Assembly: GCF_032884065.1 (NCBI RefSeq)
Contig: NW_027062662.1
Location: 1 to 64,000, forward strand
Direction of reading: 5' to 3'
DNA: 64,000 nucleotides
Source: Artemia franciscana
Lineage: Eukaryota > Arthropoda > Branchiopoda > Anostraca > Artemiidae
The translations under genes and the position numbers were made by a program. Positions 45,600-59,199 of the stretch are shown here, piece after piece. The notes under the pieces are model-generated. The model searched no databases. It had not been told where the DNA came from and saw nothing but the letters and a program-made list of their open reading frames with translations. How positions within the stretch are numbered: the stretch's first letter is position 1; each line of letters begins with the position of its first letter.

Positions 45600-47860
45600 G
45601 AGTTGTCGTAAAAACTTCAAAAGAAACTAATTCGATTGGAAACTGAAAGTTCTAGTTCTAGTGGATGTTTAAGAGTCAAAGTGTTTGGAGGGCAACCTAT
45701 CCCCTCTACACGTCCATAATTTCTCCAAAATAATACTATCAAGATTTTGAAAACGCCATTTTGTTCAACACAGTTGGAAGTTCCAGTAATTATGTCTTTG
45801 GGGATGTTACCCCCACAGCCCTTAGTGCAAGGACTATAAATTATGCCCATTGCCCATTGTTTACATATACAGTTTTTATAGAGGAGTAGTCGTACAAACT
45901 CTGGAGGGGGCTCATTTGATTAGAAATTGAAAGTTTTAGTGTTATTTTTAAGAGTCAAAAGACATCGAAGGGTTACAAGCCCAAGCTCTTTTTTCCCATA
46001 TTCGTCCAATCGAAATTTTAAAATACTCCTTTAGTTCAAAATAGTTCAAAGACCATACACCGACGTTTCCATGATTGACACAAATTTCCAGAGCCTGGGG
46101 GAAAGGGTTGTAAGGTATGCCCTGTGGTATATAAGGTCTCTATGGAAGGAATGATTGAACAAACCTTGGGGGAGGTTCATTTGAGCGGAAATTGAAAGTT
46201 CTAGTTCTCTTTTAAAGAGTCGAAAGAGATCGGGGGCCACTATTCTCCCCCAGTCCTCTTTTCTCCAAATACATTTGATCGAAAGTTTAGGGTTTAAAAA
46301 ATCCTCGAGCCGGGAGGCTATAAGGTTTTATAAAAGAGGGGGTCATACAAACTTTACAGGAGGCTCATTTGATCCAAAATTAAAAGTTATTCATCCCTTT
46401 TTAAGAGTCAAAAGTGTTTGGAGGGCAACTAACCCCCCGGCTCTATTTTCCATAAATGTATCTGATCAAAAATTTTGAGATGTCGGTATTGTTCAAAATA
46501 GTGCAATGGAAATTACTAGACAGCTTTTTTGTTCAGCATAGTTGAAAGATCCAGTAATTGTGTACTTGGGGGGTGTCAACCCTCCTCCCCTCCCACAGTC
46601 CTTAGGCCAAGGGCTGCAAGTTGGGCAATCCTCCCATTCTTTACATACAGTATATGTTAAAAGCAGGTGTCTGACCTTTACTTTGCAAAAAGACAAAGGG
46701 CATTCAAGTGAGCCCTTCAGAGAATATTGAAGAGAATGTTAAACTAGATCAAAACACGTTATGTGCATACGGGTTATCAAAATGGCGTAACTCAGAAAAT
46801 ATTGAGTATATTAATTTGAAACTTTCAGGTAATGATAAAGGAGATGATCAATTGACCAAAAAGGTAATATTTGGTAATATAAGATAATAGGTAATATAAT
46901 AAAAAAAGTAAAAAGTAAAAAAGTAAAAAGTAATATAATATACTGCCACCACTATTACTGCTGGTACTGCTTCTAAAGCTAAGGGTATTAAGTCAAAACA
47001 GTTGGGAATATTGAAACAGTATTTCTATTTAAACAAACTTTACAAATATAAAATTCCTATGTGCATGTTGCACCTAATGCTGTTGCATCATTTGCTACTA
47101 TGGAAGCTAAGGATATTAAGGTGAAGCTATCAACGAATATTTAGGTGGATGCTCATCAAAAGGATGACACGACAATATGTCAAGAACGGCTTACTTTATT
47201 AAGTTGGACATTTCAGGGTGAGCTGTGGTGGATTTTGAAGTAGCCAGAATGCAATATGTGCATACCATCAATACAATTTCTACGATTGCTGTAACTAACG
47301 ACACTAAGGGTAATAAGGTTAAACTTTTAGGGAACGTTTAGCCAAAACGTATTTAAACAAACAAAAAAATACAAGCAAGCAGGCTTTCAAAAGGGCATAT
47401 AAGCAATATCATATGCAGCGCAGCGCTATCATAGAACCTTTAAAGGAGCTAGTCCGATTGGAAATTTTAAGTTCTAGTGACATTTTTAACAATCAAATAT
47501 GGATGGAGGGATAGCAACCCTCTTCCCAAGCCCATCAATTTTCCAAACAAGTCCAATCAAAATTTTCATATGACCACTTTGTTGAGCATAGTTGAAAGGT
47601 CCTATAGTTGTGTCTCTAGTAACATTGTATGTATTAACCCCCCACAGTTATGCCATTTGTCCATTATAATTTAAAACATAATGTTGTTTTAAAACTGAAT
47701 CAAAAGGCATTGTATGTATGCTGGTTGCCAGTAAGATGGCTCAGCCATATTTCAAGAACGACTGAGGCTATTAAGTTAAAACTTTTAGGACTACTACTAT
47801 TACTACTTCTACTTTTACAATTTAATTAAACCAAAAGAGTGTAGGTACATTCATTTATAT
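45600..47860. repeat. PPO intron mosaic of old repeat modules
   Basis: Four or five diverged copies of the module found at 26-29 kb: gaaagttctagt, agagtcaaaagtgtttggag, gagggcaacc, caaaattttgagatg, gtctttggggatgt, caagggctgcaagtt. Starts near 45620, 45890, 46310, 46690 and 47390. The words resemble the HPR body, so modules and HPR share ancestry. 47861-48530 after it is AT-rich with nothing recognised; 48525-48690 is the dispersed repeat noted at 35 kb. Confidence 0.6.
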
Positions 47861-48800
47861 AATTTTGTGGTATAGTTTTTTGGGGATGGTATTAAGTTTG
47901 ATTTTTCACGTCAACCTGAGGAGGTGCAAAACTAACCTCTACAATACTGTATTCTTTTTTAGATTCACAAAAGTGTGTATGCTGTTGAAATTGTCGAAAG
48001 TTTTCTTAAACATACAAATAGCGAGCCAAACTATGAATTCTTATAGAAAAATGAAAAACTTTATAGCATTGTTTTATTTTTCCTTGAAAAGTGTTATTTC
48101 TACAATAAAAAAAGACAAATTATTAAAAAAAATTCTTTCATAAATTATGTTTTTAAAAGAAAAGCAAAGAGCTCCATTAAACCGAAAATGAGCAGAAATA
48201 AAGTAAAATAGCCTTCCAATCGTAAAACTACCATAAATTACAATAAATAAATAGATTAATTAAAAAAATAGAGATATTCCAATAAACAACCGAGTCAAGC
48301 TCAAAACAAGCAGAATTGTAGGAATGACACCCACCCTACCTTCTGAAGACCAGAACATATTTTGCACTTTACTGAAAACAAACAAACAAATAAATGTAGA
48401 TTTACATTTTAATATACATATACTGAAATTTATTCCGTAAGGTCTTAAGTGTTTTTGAACCATTAACGTTAAAAAGTAGAAACATTCAAAATTTATCTTG
48501 TTTTCGGTTAAGTGCAATTTATGTTTTGGTCTCGAGAAGGCATGAGGGTTGTCAGCCCTTCTCATGTTAGTTTCTGCTCGTTTTTGAGTTTTACTCTGTA
48601 ATTTATTACAATTTCTCATCGTTTTGGATTTCATTTACATCTTGGTTGGGATTTGTGATAATTTTATGATTGAGAGATTATTTGATTTTATTTCTGCTCA
48701 TTTTGTTTTAACTTAGCTCTTTGTTTTTCTTTAAAAACTTGATTTGTCAAAAAAAATTTCAAATAATAATTTAATTAAATGAAAAAAGTGGCAAACATAC

Positions 48801-48978
48801 TGTGAAACGGTATGCAAATGGTTCGTGGATCAAATGTGTGAGCTCAGCTTGAACGTTTCTACGCCCTTGGAGATCTATCCCCTTGGGCTAAATTCAGTCT
48901 TGATTTTCCCCAGCCAGTAGTGATCCTATTACCATTGCTAACGCTGACGTCCATGACGGTTATACCTCGGAACCCAAG
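48801..48978 (-). CDS. PPO: Prophenoloxidase exon carrying a frameshift
   Basis: 178 bases. Acceptor attttttag before LGFRGITVMDVSVSNGNRI (phase 0); donor ACA|gtatgt. The first frame runs to NLAQGDRSPRA and a TAG at 48859-48861. The family sequence continues only in the +1 frame: IDLQGRRNVQAELTHLIHEP then FAYRFT, which joins the next exon in phase 0. The switch lies at the four-base run 48879-48882 (GGGG on the coding strand), where three G would keep the frame. Length mod 3 of 178 also shows one extra base. Either the gene is inactivated, losing its last ~225 residues, or the assembly has a homopolymer error. Confidence 0.93.
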
Positions 48979-49017
48979 CTAAAAAATAAAGATTAAAAAG
49001 ATAAGGGACCAAAATAG

Positions 49018-49027
49018 NNNNNNNNNN
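49018..49027. other. Assembly gap (10 N)
   Basis: Ten N in the PPO intron, 40 bases upstream of the exon at 48801-48978. Shows that local assembly is imperfect, relevant to the frameshift in that exon. Confidence 0.99.
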
Positions 49028-52000
49028 TAGTTAGAATGAATGAATGAGCAGTAGTAGGCTATTTCTGAAAGATGAGTAGCAGCAATGAACAAGTAAAATA
49101 GCAAGGAGCAATCAGAAGTACTGAAAAAATGTGACAAATGCCAAAATAAGGACATTCAACGATTAGATTTGTAAGTAGAACTAGCGTTCTTTTCCTGCAA
49201 TAGAGACAATTTTTTTTCAGTTTTTTGCAGAAGATTATTTTTTATTCAACATTTCTTTTAAGTCATTTTGGAAAAGAAATCGAGAGTATATTTTGTAAAT
49301 AATCGCCCCCCTCCCCCTGATTTTGAAGAATATATTTATATTTTATTTTAAACGTAAAATTAAAAAAAATTCATTGCTGCCGCCTTGAATCTAAATATTC
49401 TTGCTACACTTGACCAGTGTAACTAGGCCTTTCTACTACTTACACTATTAATTTATTTCACAACTTAAAAAGAGCATAAAACTGAAGATGTTGAGGTGAA
49501 TGATTTCTGTAAGTGACTTATGCATTAAAGTAATCTACTCCGTTCAATAGTTAGCAGCTGCCAACATTATTTTTGTCCCTCATCACGATTGATCCTCCAA
49601 ATGCTAGTACTATTACTACTACAACTAAAAATTTACCGCAGCACCAAGGCACCTGAGGCCAACGCAACAGTGCCCGCTCCTCCTCTAACGTATCTTGTTC
49701 AAAGCTTCACTCTTTACTCCCTCCCGTGAAATTAAAGTTCCCTTTGAATCATTCTTTATGACCTGATACAGTTCAATATGAGGAAGTCCTTCTTTTCGTG
49801 AAAACATTTCGTATTCTGAGCTTTGATTTTTATTATCCATAACATCAACAAAAAAAGAAACGAAATTATTATATTAACAAGTATTAATTAAAAGATGTAA
49901 TGAAATGTAGACTAAAGTCCAATATATATTCGTTCCTGAAAGTCTCGGCAATTTAGTAATTATAAAAATGTAGAAGATAAAACCTTAAGGTGTTGTGTAT
50001 TTTCTGTAAAGAGCAAGTGAGGTCATATCCTTACAAGGCGGCCTTAGTAGTAGGGACGTTAGCCCTACTACTGAGCGTGGTAGTTTCTGTTCCTTTTAAA
50101 CTTAATTTAATTATTCATTTGGATTTATTTTGGGTTTTATTAATTATTGACAGCAATTTATGTTCTTTTTGCACTTGAATTAAATTATGGCTTTATTTTC
50201 TTTAATCTTTGATTTAATTTAGGTCTTTAATTCTCTTTGAAAAAACTTCTTTTGTGGAATAATATCTTTCGAAATTGGCTTATTGCGTTTTTAATTGACG
50301 TAGTTTTTCTACTTGTTAATAAAAGAAATATTTGTATATCTTTTTTCAATTTTTTTTTACTTACGATTCAAGATTTTGGCTTTATATTCATAGACTGGGC
50401 ATAATTTTGCAGCAAAATTTGGTAATAGTTTTTCTATTGACCTTCGAACGGATGAATAAAGGGAACAGTATTCAAATAAATCGATTACAAAGCTTAATAA
50501 CCTTTGGGGTTCTACAGGGTTGAAGTCATTCTGTCCACATTCATGTCAAAAACATGAGTAAAAACAATCTTTAGCCGACTCTTAACTCACCACAAACCTT
50601 AGCCAAATTAATTCCTTCCATTGTTCCTGAGATATAGTAGATATACCATTTTGATAACCTCGAATGACAGAATACCTATTGATTTAGTTCAACGTCACCC
50701 TTAATATGCCCTGAAATCCTTAACTTAACCGTTCCTAACAAATTGCAAACACATCCTTTTGACCATCTGGATGCACATAGACTCTTTTGATTTAGCTCAA
50801 CCTCCCCTTTACCAGGCTCTGAAATTTTCAAATTTTTGTCCTTAAATATTCTGAGAAATTCCAAACATGCCGTTTGAAAAATCTGGAATGTACATAGGTT
50901 GTTTTGATTATGCTCAAAATCCCCTCAACATGCCCTGAAATTTTCAACTTGCAACTTGCATAACCTGCAGCCCTTGTACCAGGGGCTATAATTGTGAGCC
51001 TTGAAGGCATAGCTATTTAGTCTTTGAACTGTGTTAAATGAAATGGTCGTCTCAAAATAATCGGTCGGATGTATTTGGGGGAGAAAGCGGATAGGAGTGT
51101 AAGCCCTTCAATCACTTTCAACTGTTGAAAAGTGCACTGGAACTTTTGATTTCCAATGAACTTTAGACTATTTAAAAAAAAAATATTTAAAAAAGAAGTT
51201 AAATTTATGAAAATAGCGGCTATGAAGGGGTGGCTTACTGTCCTCTGATTAGTTTTGATTCTTTAAAATTGAACTTGAAATTTCAATTTCCAATCGAATG
51301 AGCCTTCTCCAAAGTTTGTACGACCATTTCTTTTATAAAAACCACAAAGTTTAACCATGGGTAACTTGCAATAGCCTTCCGCCCTTGCCCCGAGCGTTGT
51401 GGGGCTTTATATTTATCACGTTTATTAATCATGTTATATTATTCGATTAGAAATTGAAAGTTTTAGTGCTTTTAAAAGTAAAAAGTGATTCGATGTACCA
51501 GTCCCCAAAAATACCTGCTGCGCAAAATACCTCTGAAAATCCCCACTTCGTGTAAAATACCCCCCTCCCTTAAAAATACCTCCCCGTGAATAATCTCGCC
51601 CCGAAAAATACACCTTGCGGTTGGTTGCAATCCAATCACTGTTGACTTGTAAACGAAGGCTAGAACTGTCTGGGGACTATGAAACAATTTCTACCTCCAT
51701 CCTCCTCTCATCTCTCCCTTAGAGCTAATTCTGTATTTATCCGAAGGCTGAATGAGAGCTGAAATGTTTTGGCATTAAAATGCACCCTTTGAGGTATATC
51801 CCTCTCTCCCTAGATACAAAACAATCAGATAGCCCATTGAAAAAGTTTAAGTATCTATTTAAGTTTTGTAATGGGTTCATTTCTTACAGATAGCGTTTGT
51901 TATTGGGAAACATACGGATATTTTTCACTTGGGGGTTATCTGAAGGGGGAGAGAAGAGATTCTAGAGCATTTTCCGTGAGAAAAACATTGTTGCACGGGG

Positions 52001-52389
52001 GAGGGTCAGGACTTACACATAAATTCCTCTTTTCTACTTTCCTTAGCATTTCTCAACTGAACTAAAAAATAACAAAACTCAAATAAAATATTCAAATTTG
52101 GAAAACCTTATTTACCGTGAGGGGTTATTTTCCAGGGGAAGATTTTTTCATGGGAGAGAGAGGTAAACGCCTAGAACTGTAGACAGGGCGAAGAGAACCC
52201 AATTAACAGATAAAAAAGGAGAAATAAATTCGGCTTTTGGAGTTTTGGACGTCAAATTTTCTTTGTTTTAATGACAACAAAACATAACTTTTTTTTATTA
52301 ATCATCTTCACAATCATTCATATCATGACTTTCCAACAAGGTCGAAACTGTAAAGATTCTAACCTGTGTTTTCCCCAATGTAAGTACGG
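49028..52389. other. PPO intron, mixed old repeats, no exon seen
   Basis: 50870-51700 contains reverse-oriented copies of the old module (ccagtccccaaaaatacct, gaatgagccttctccaaag). 49590-49680 has a tail-like actactacaac and a gcaccaaggcacctgagg stretch like the end of the LINE at 38345 in reverse. The rest is AT-rich. No PPO-like exon was found. Confidence 0.5.
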
Positions 52390-52768
52390 TTGTTGAGTTG
52401 CACAAGACTTCAGTTATACCAGGATTCAGTTACACTATGGTTTATCTGCACAGCGGTTGAGTTGCATAATGGCTCAGTTCTAAGGTGGTCCAGTCGCATG
52501 GTGGTTCAGTTACAAAGGAGGCTCAGTTAAAAGGGGTTGAGTTGTACGGGGGTTGAGTTGCACGAGGGCTCAGTTAAATGGGCTTAGATGCACGAGGGTA
52601 CAATTACACGAGGGCTCAGTTACTAGAGGGTTCAGTTAAACGAGAGTTCATTTGCACGGGGGTTCATTTGTTAGGTGGTTCAACTGTAGGATGGTTCACT
52701 TGCACGGTGGCTCAGTTACATTTATCCAATTGCCCTGGGGTTCAGTTTCACGGAGGTTAAGTTGCAAT
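52390..52768. repeat. 16-bp-period minisatellite
   Basis: About 22 degenerate units with consensus near gttgcacgagggctca, many exactly 16 bases, others 14-22. It lies in the PPO intron with no coding potential. Strand-asymmetric: G-rich on the plus strand. Confidence 0.88.
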
Positions 52769-53491
52769 GGAAACCCTTAATGAACCACGGAAAAAGTGAC
52801 AGTGAAAAAAACACTATGAAAAGTAATACTGTTTTTCAACTAGCTAGTCGCAATTATTTCAACCATCGTCAGTAGTACAACTGTACATTTCACCTTTGCT
52901 AGTATAATTTATTACAATCACATAAAATTTGATGTATTTTAAAACATATGGTACAATTAAATGTTTTTTTTTACTCATCTTTGTCAAACTTGATAATTGA
53001 ACGCAGGGTTGGCAACTGAACCTAATTTATGTCAAAAGGACAAATTCCCATGTGCCGAAATACAATGATATGAAAGGGCAAGAAAGAAAATGTTTGATAA
53101 AATAATTCCATAGACAGCAATATCTCTTTGTTGCACAAAGCGCAATACATAAGAAAAAAAACTTGGATAAGATACGATTTTTGATCATTAGTACATTTTC
53201 GAACGATTGGTGGTACTTCAGTTTCATAGCGTTGGTAACACTGCTCTGGAGGCCTGTCGTTAAGTGTTTTTGTTTGAAGTCCATCTTTTAGTTGGATTTT
53301 TGATTCTGCTTTGAAAACGGGCAAACTTATTTATACATTTAATTTTGTTTATCGCCTAGGTAGAGTCTAGAGAGACAGAGAGCAAATTTTTTTGGTGTAG
53401 GAAAGTTTCAAGTTAAGTTCACAAATAATATATTTAAAAAAATTACTATAAATTGCACACTACCTTTGACTGCAGGAAAGCCCAAATGGGC

Positions 53492-54845
53492 CTAAAGTAT
53501 TTTGGGTTTTATACCGTGGTTACATGTTGTTTGATTCCTTGCATTAGCATTATGATTCAGATCACAATTAAAGTCTCCCGCAACGATCACCTGACCATGC
53601 TTATCTAGACATTCCCTGACAGAGTGCACTATTTTGGCGCATGCAGTACTAAATTGCTCTTCTGAAGTAAGATCACGGTAGTCGGTTGGAAGATAGACTG
53701 AGAACAAAATAAGTGTCTCCAATTTTCAAAGCTATATGATGTTCGTCTTCATCCACCAGATGGGTGGCAAGGAGAGAGTTGATAAGAATGGCAACCACGC
53801 CTGACGGTCTCCCTCTTCCTGAAGAGATAGTAGATACAGCAAATAAATGGATGCAATCGGTTAATTTCAGTAGAGGGATAGAGGAAGCTGTCAGGAAATG
53901 CTCATGTAAACACAACACATCATTATAGTTTTTTAAGTTTTTTAATTACACTGTCATTCATACTATACGAGCACACCTTTAGCTGAGGAGTCACCATTTA
54001 TCTCTATTAGCTTCATTGCTACTAGAAATTTTACTACTATATCAGAGATGGTCATCAGAACTGCACAATGCACATTTTACACCCTTAGAGCAAGGGTTCT
54101 CTCTTGAGTTTTTGTGATCATCTGCTCAGCAGGAACATCGAGTAATGTTTCTACAGGTCTGAGCTGCATGCCTGTGCTGTTGACAATTATAACATCACAT
54201 TGGTGAGAATTTGTACTCCTGATTTCGATGATTCTCATAGCCGAAGGTCAAAGAATTTTTGAGGGCTTTCAGTATATCAGCTTCACTTTCGAAAAACAAC
54301 TTATAGGAGCGAGTGTTTCGTATCCTTTCTGCTTTCAAAAAAAAATCTGAATCATACTGCACAGATCCGTGTCCATGGCTTCAGCAGGAATATGGTGTAC
54401 GATGCCAAAGCGCAAGGGGGATTTTAGGTTTGCATCTTTATAGGCCTTAACAAGAGTAGTCGCAGCTTCCTTGTCGTCAAGTACAATCCACCACTCTTTC
54501 TACAAAGGCTTCAAGTCTAGTATGCGAGATCAGCAAGCAACATCAGCAATGCTCTCAAGGTAACCCTTGAGCTCGACAGGCTTTTCAAGACCTTCAGATG
54601 TTTTTTTTTCAGAATTACTGAGTACGTAGGTTTCGTTTGATGAACAACAGAGGAGCCCTGAGGCTCTTTGCCATTACGTATTTCTTGAGATCATCAACAA
54701 TACTAAATTTAATTCATTTAATTTCCGGTACTTCGTTTAATTTCCTGTTGAAGATAGCAGTAATTTCACTGGGGATCACCGACACTTAATCGGGCTCATA
54801 AATCACAAAATTGGGTAGCGTAAGTTTCTTCGTCATAATGCCAAA
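53492..54845 (-). pseudogene. LINE 5' part: ORF1 zinc knuckles and ORF2 endonuclease
   Basis: The upstream half (about 54845-54060) is a decayed ORF1 ending in CYNCQQHRHAAQTC and then RCS-C-ADDHKNSRE, i.e. gag-type zinc knuckles with a stop between them. The downstream half holds ORF2's apurinic-type endonuclease in two frames: CLHEHFLTASSI then SGRGRPSGVVAILINSLLA, and YLPTDYRD then VIVAGDFNCDLNHNA, where GDFN is the family's catalytic word. It stops at 53492 without RT. Frameshift near 53690. Lies in the PPO intron in the same orientation as the gene. Confidence 0.75.
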
Positions 54846-55109
54846 CAGTCCTTATTAAATCAGACACAATATCCTGTGTCTTTACGTTTCAGAAGTGCGA
54901 TTAGTCATGTCTGCACGCGATTAGGCAAGTACAAATATACGACCAGTACTGCAGTGCTTCTGTACTGTTCCTACTCCCTTCTGCACAGTTAGAAAACTCG
55001 TCGATTTTGATCTTTTTTCACCAAAAAATAATAGTTTTTTCTCAAAAAAACCTATATACTATTTTTCTTGTATAGCTATCGCAGATATGTCGTCTAGCTT
55101 TTTACTATT

Positions 55110-55345
<236 letters not shown>

Positions 55346-56885
55346 CGTATCTTTGGATGGGAACTGGCCCTCCACTATATATTATAGATGAAAATAAGCC
55401 TAAAACTTTCTTCCTAAACCTAACCGGGTCCAGTCCAAGGAACAACCAACAGCGAGCGTTCCAGTCGAAAAATAATCACGCTTTCACTTTCTCTTATGCT
55501 TTCTTATATTTCTGTAGTGGTTACTTTCATACAAAGAGGCTCCACTCCTGTAATCTTGATTCATGCATATACCCCATTCTTTATTTGGTTTAAATTTATT
55601 TCCTTTTTATTTCTGGTCATGCATTTTGTCAAATCTTGTGAATCTTCAACACTCTCCAACTAAATAATTTCACGATGCGTGGCGAGCTCCGTAGCTAGTT
55701 TGACATTTTAGTTACATGGAATTATACTAGCCCGACAAAGAATGGCAAATTCCGTAAACTATTATTTAAATAGATCGTGAATAAGTCGTCATCCCAAAAC
55801 ATAAACTAGTTTTTGAATTCCGATGTATTTTTATTAGAGTTTTTTAGACTACTTCTTAAAGGCTAGCACTAGCCCAAATCTTTTGAAAACTCGGATTCGG
55901 CTGCCACCATTATTTGTAGTGGTAAACCCTTTGTCTATCTGCTTGGGGCAACAAGTTTTATGACTACTGCCCCTACCAAAATTTGTTTGGTGGTAGTGGC
56001 AAGGGTACGACTAGTACAGCTTCTATAAACTTATTATCTATCGGGAGTAAGTGCCCCAGTATTTGGCCCACAGGCCCCGTGTTTTGTAGAATACATATCT
56101 TATCTCTTTAAACGAGAAATAATTGCTTATGTATTCATAATTCTTCCTTTAAAACGGATCAATATTTTAATTCTGAAATTTATATTCTGGGGCTTTCTGG
56201 CCTGAACAAAGAAACAATCTAGATAGGTAACGAGTTTAGGAAAAATCGTTAAGAGCCTTAATTTTGGAAAAATACCTTTCATTTAAATGACTTCCCATTT
56301 TTCCTTTGTATTGTAATGATACCATGCGTTAATATAAAATATAAAAATAAAATGAGATTAGACACATCCGTGCAGCTAAGGAAAAGGGCATTGAGAAAAT
56401 ACTCGAACTAACAAAACTAAATCCAAAATGAAGAAGAACAATATGTGGTTAGAAAATAAGTGATTCTTCGATTTTGTATGAATAAACCGAAAATAAAACT
56501 CATAAAAACAAAATTTTCCTTAAAACCCTAAGCCCCTAATCTCCTCATAAATAAAAAAAAATTGCTTAAAACTATTGAAACATTCGATCCAAAATGAACC
56601 TATAAAATTCAAATTAAAAAGCAAGAAAGAAGCGGTTAGAAGGCTTGCAACAACGAGGATCAAAAGGAATTTAAAACGAATGTGATAGACAAAGATATTG
56701 TGGTTAGAAGACAAGCGACACCGAGAATCAGAAAAATCGGTGACGCAACTAGCTGTTGTGTAAAACCCCAGTACAAACCTCAAAAGATGCCATAAATTAA
56801 ACAAGCGGTAATTTCAAGCCATTAGGACCTTTCAGCGTTGAATGCATTCACTGTTGAGTCTTCCATTCACCCGAGGAAAGAGTAG

Positions 56886-58030
56886 TCAACAAAGAAGAAC
56901 TTTGGATAACCCATCTACATCAGTGTAATCAGATTTTAAATTCTTAATAGCACTACAAACAGCGGAACATATAATGAGAATTACATGTCGCTGTAAAATA
57001 ATGATTAAGAAAAAAAGATACATTGAGACGAAAATACACGGCATGTTTAGGATAATTAGCAAACAAAAGAAAAGACAAATGTACAGTCGTTTTAGTTTTT
57101 GTTTTGAGTCCACAACACACCCCAATAGTGGGCGGCCACAGTCGTTCCAAACTCTAAGACAGAATTTAGCTGTGTTATTCACAGCCTTTAAATTGGGATT
57201 TTCTGACCAGATTGATTTTTGAGTACCAATGCGGTTACGTTCTAACAGAATAGCTGTACATTCACCTTTTTTTTCAGACAAGGTATTGTTTTTTATAATG
57301 TTGATTAAGCTCAGAAACACTGTCAGGTCAAAGATGTTGAAGCTCCAATGAAAGATAGGGTACATGTACAAGAGACAGCAGCGATAATGGTATTTGGAAA
57401 ACCCTTTAGATTTCATTTTGAGTCTCAAATCTGTTGGAATACAAGGAAGCGAAAAAAACACAGATAGTGGTAGTTGGTCAATATCTTCGTAATTCTAGAT
57501 AGTTACAGTCAAAGAATAGATGCATGAAGAGGACACAACGTGGTCAATCTCAGTTGTACTTCCAGAGTGATGGATACGATTTAGATTTAAGAATCGGGTA
57601 TAGCGGAAGACAATCGAAAACATTTCCCTTCTAACACAGTCAATTTGATATTTGTGCTAAGATCACCAATCACTATGTAATTTAGAGATTGTGACACTAA
57701 ACAGTTAATCAAATCTCTTAGACAAGCACAAGGCTTAGAATAAATTGCAATTGAGCCGTTGGACCTATTATCATACGGAAAATATGATTTGATCAGAATA
57801 GTTGATCCGGCACTGATGGATACGAAGAATTTATCATGGTGATAAAGAACAGCTGTGGTAAAGTCGGCTTTGTGCTTAAAGATTCATGCAAGACCCCTTG
57901 ACGGACGACTATTGGTTACCCCGTAACAGTTTGAAATGCTATGTGATTTGGAGTTCGGTGGGGAAAATTAAGGCTAGTTGATGTCAAAAGATGCTCTTAT
58001 AAAAACTAGATCGTACTCGCTACATAGCTC
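56886..58030 (-). pseudogene. LINE ORF2 endonuclease and linker, decayed
   Basis: 58030-57480 reads, with breaks, YGVTNSRPSRGLA, ADFTTAVLYHHDKFFVSISA, YFPYDNRSNGSIAIYSK and NYIVIGDLSTNI, the order of a LINE AP-type endonuclease with GDLxTN in place of GDFN. 57461-56886 continues (FDLTVFLSLINIIKNN..., then KFCLRVWNDCGRPLLGCV), like the linker after the endonuclease. RT is absent. A different family from the endonuclease piece at 53492-53990. 58031-58760 downstream of PPO exon 58761 holds a G-run (58191-58201) and no gene. Confidence 0.65.
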
Positions 58031-58760
58031 ACCAATGAAAAATTCTTTGCTATTAGTCCCGTTAAATTATATGATATCAAAGAAAACTGAAAAGTCATTG
58101 ATACGGATGAGGGTCCTTTTTGAGCCTAACCTAACATGCAAACTAAACTTTAAGATGGGTAATTTTTATTGCAGTTAGCATATCTAAAAGGGGGGGGGGG
58201 GCTAAATCATACACTATCGACAAGGGTACCCGTGTCAGTGACACGGATACGCAAAGAGTTTGTAGACAATTTTTCTAGAAATGTCCAGCAAAACCTCCTC
58301 TGTCTTCCAAAGCTCATGTGCTTCAAAACTAAGCTTCCCTATTGTGATCACTCTAGCTTCCAATATTCTAATCTTCAGCTAGCAGGCTATAGAAAGTCCT
58401 TAGGGCTTATAGAACATAGGGCTACTGAAAGGCCATAGGGAGATCTTTAGCTGGCTAACTTAAAAGCTACTGTTTTATATCAAAGTACAATTAAAGAATT
58501 CAAACCAAGGAATTTTATAACTTTGGATTCCAGAATTACTTGAATGAAGAAGAAAACCTAGGAAAACAGGAGGGAGGGTCAAAACAAAAACTTAAACAAA
58601 GAAACTGAACAAAACTAGAAAAACCTCTGTTTTTACGCTTTAAAGTGATATGTTTTCTTTTCCCCTATTTGTTAGTGTCATACATTTTGTAAATTTTTAA
58701 TTAAGATTTTTCAGAGTTTAGAGCAAAGTGTATAAAATGATTTAAATGCAGAAAACTCAC

Positions 58761-58889
58761 CTCATCTTTCGTATACGCTCCTAAAGTCTCTTTAAATTCA
58801 TAAAATAATTCATCGATGTGCTTATGCCAGCGATAGAAAATCGGATCTCTCATTGCTGTCATACTATCAGTCATTGGTCCACCGTTTTC
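58761..58889 (-). CDS. PPO: Prophenoloxidase exon with CuB region
   Basis: 129 bases, 43 codons, phase 0 at both ends: acceptor gtttttag, donor GAG|gtgagt. It encodes ENGGPMTDSMTAMRDPIFYR then WHKHIDELFYEFKETL then GAYTKDE. TAMRDPIFYRWHKHID is the highly conserved word of the haemocyanin/PPO copper domain; its WH histidine (exon residue 22) is expected to be the third CuB ligand. It joins the next exon as YTKDE-LGFRGI, as in PPOs. This is the most 5' PPO exon found; the remaining ~390 residues with CuA and the first CuB pair should lie beyond 64000. Nothing PPO-like was seen in 58890-64000. Confidence 0.95.
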
Positions 58890-59199
58890 CTAAAAACAAT
58901 ATGAGCTATAAGTTTAACCATGGGCTGTAGCGTAGTAATAATAGTATAGCAACAAATATAAAAGATAAAGTCAAAAACATAAATAGTATACAAAGATATT
59001 ATAAATAAATGAAATGCAAAATGTTATATTTTACAATAAATTTAATTGCAATTCGTGTATGTCTAACATAAATAATAGTACCGAGAGCCTGGTTTTCACC
59101 CAGGCCCCGGCACTTCGTAAGCACCAGGCTTGTAAATATTTGATTTTCTAATCATTGATTAGCATTATCTAAGAAATTGTGGTGAAAATTCAATTCCTG

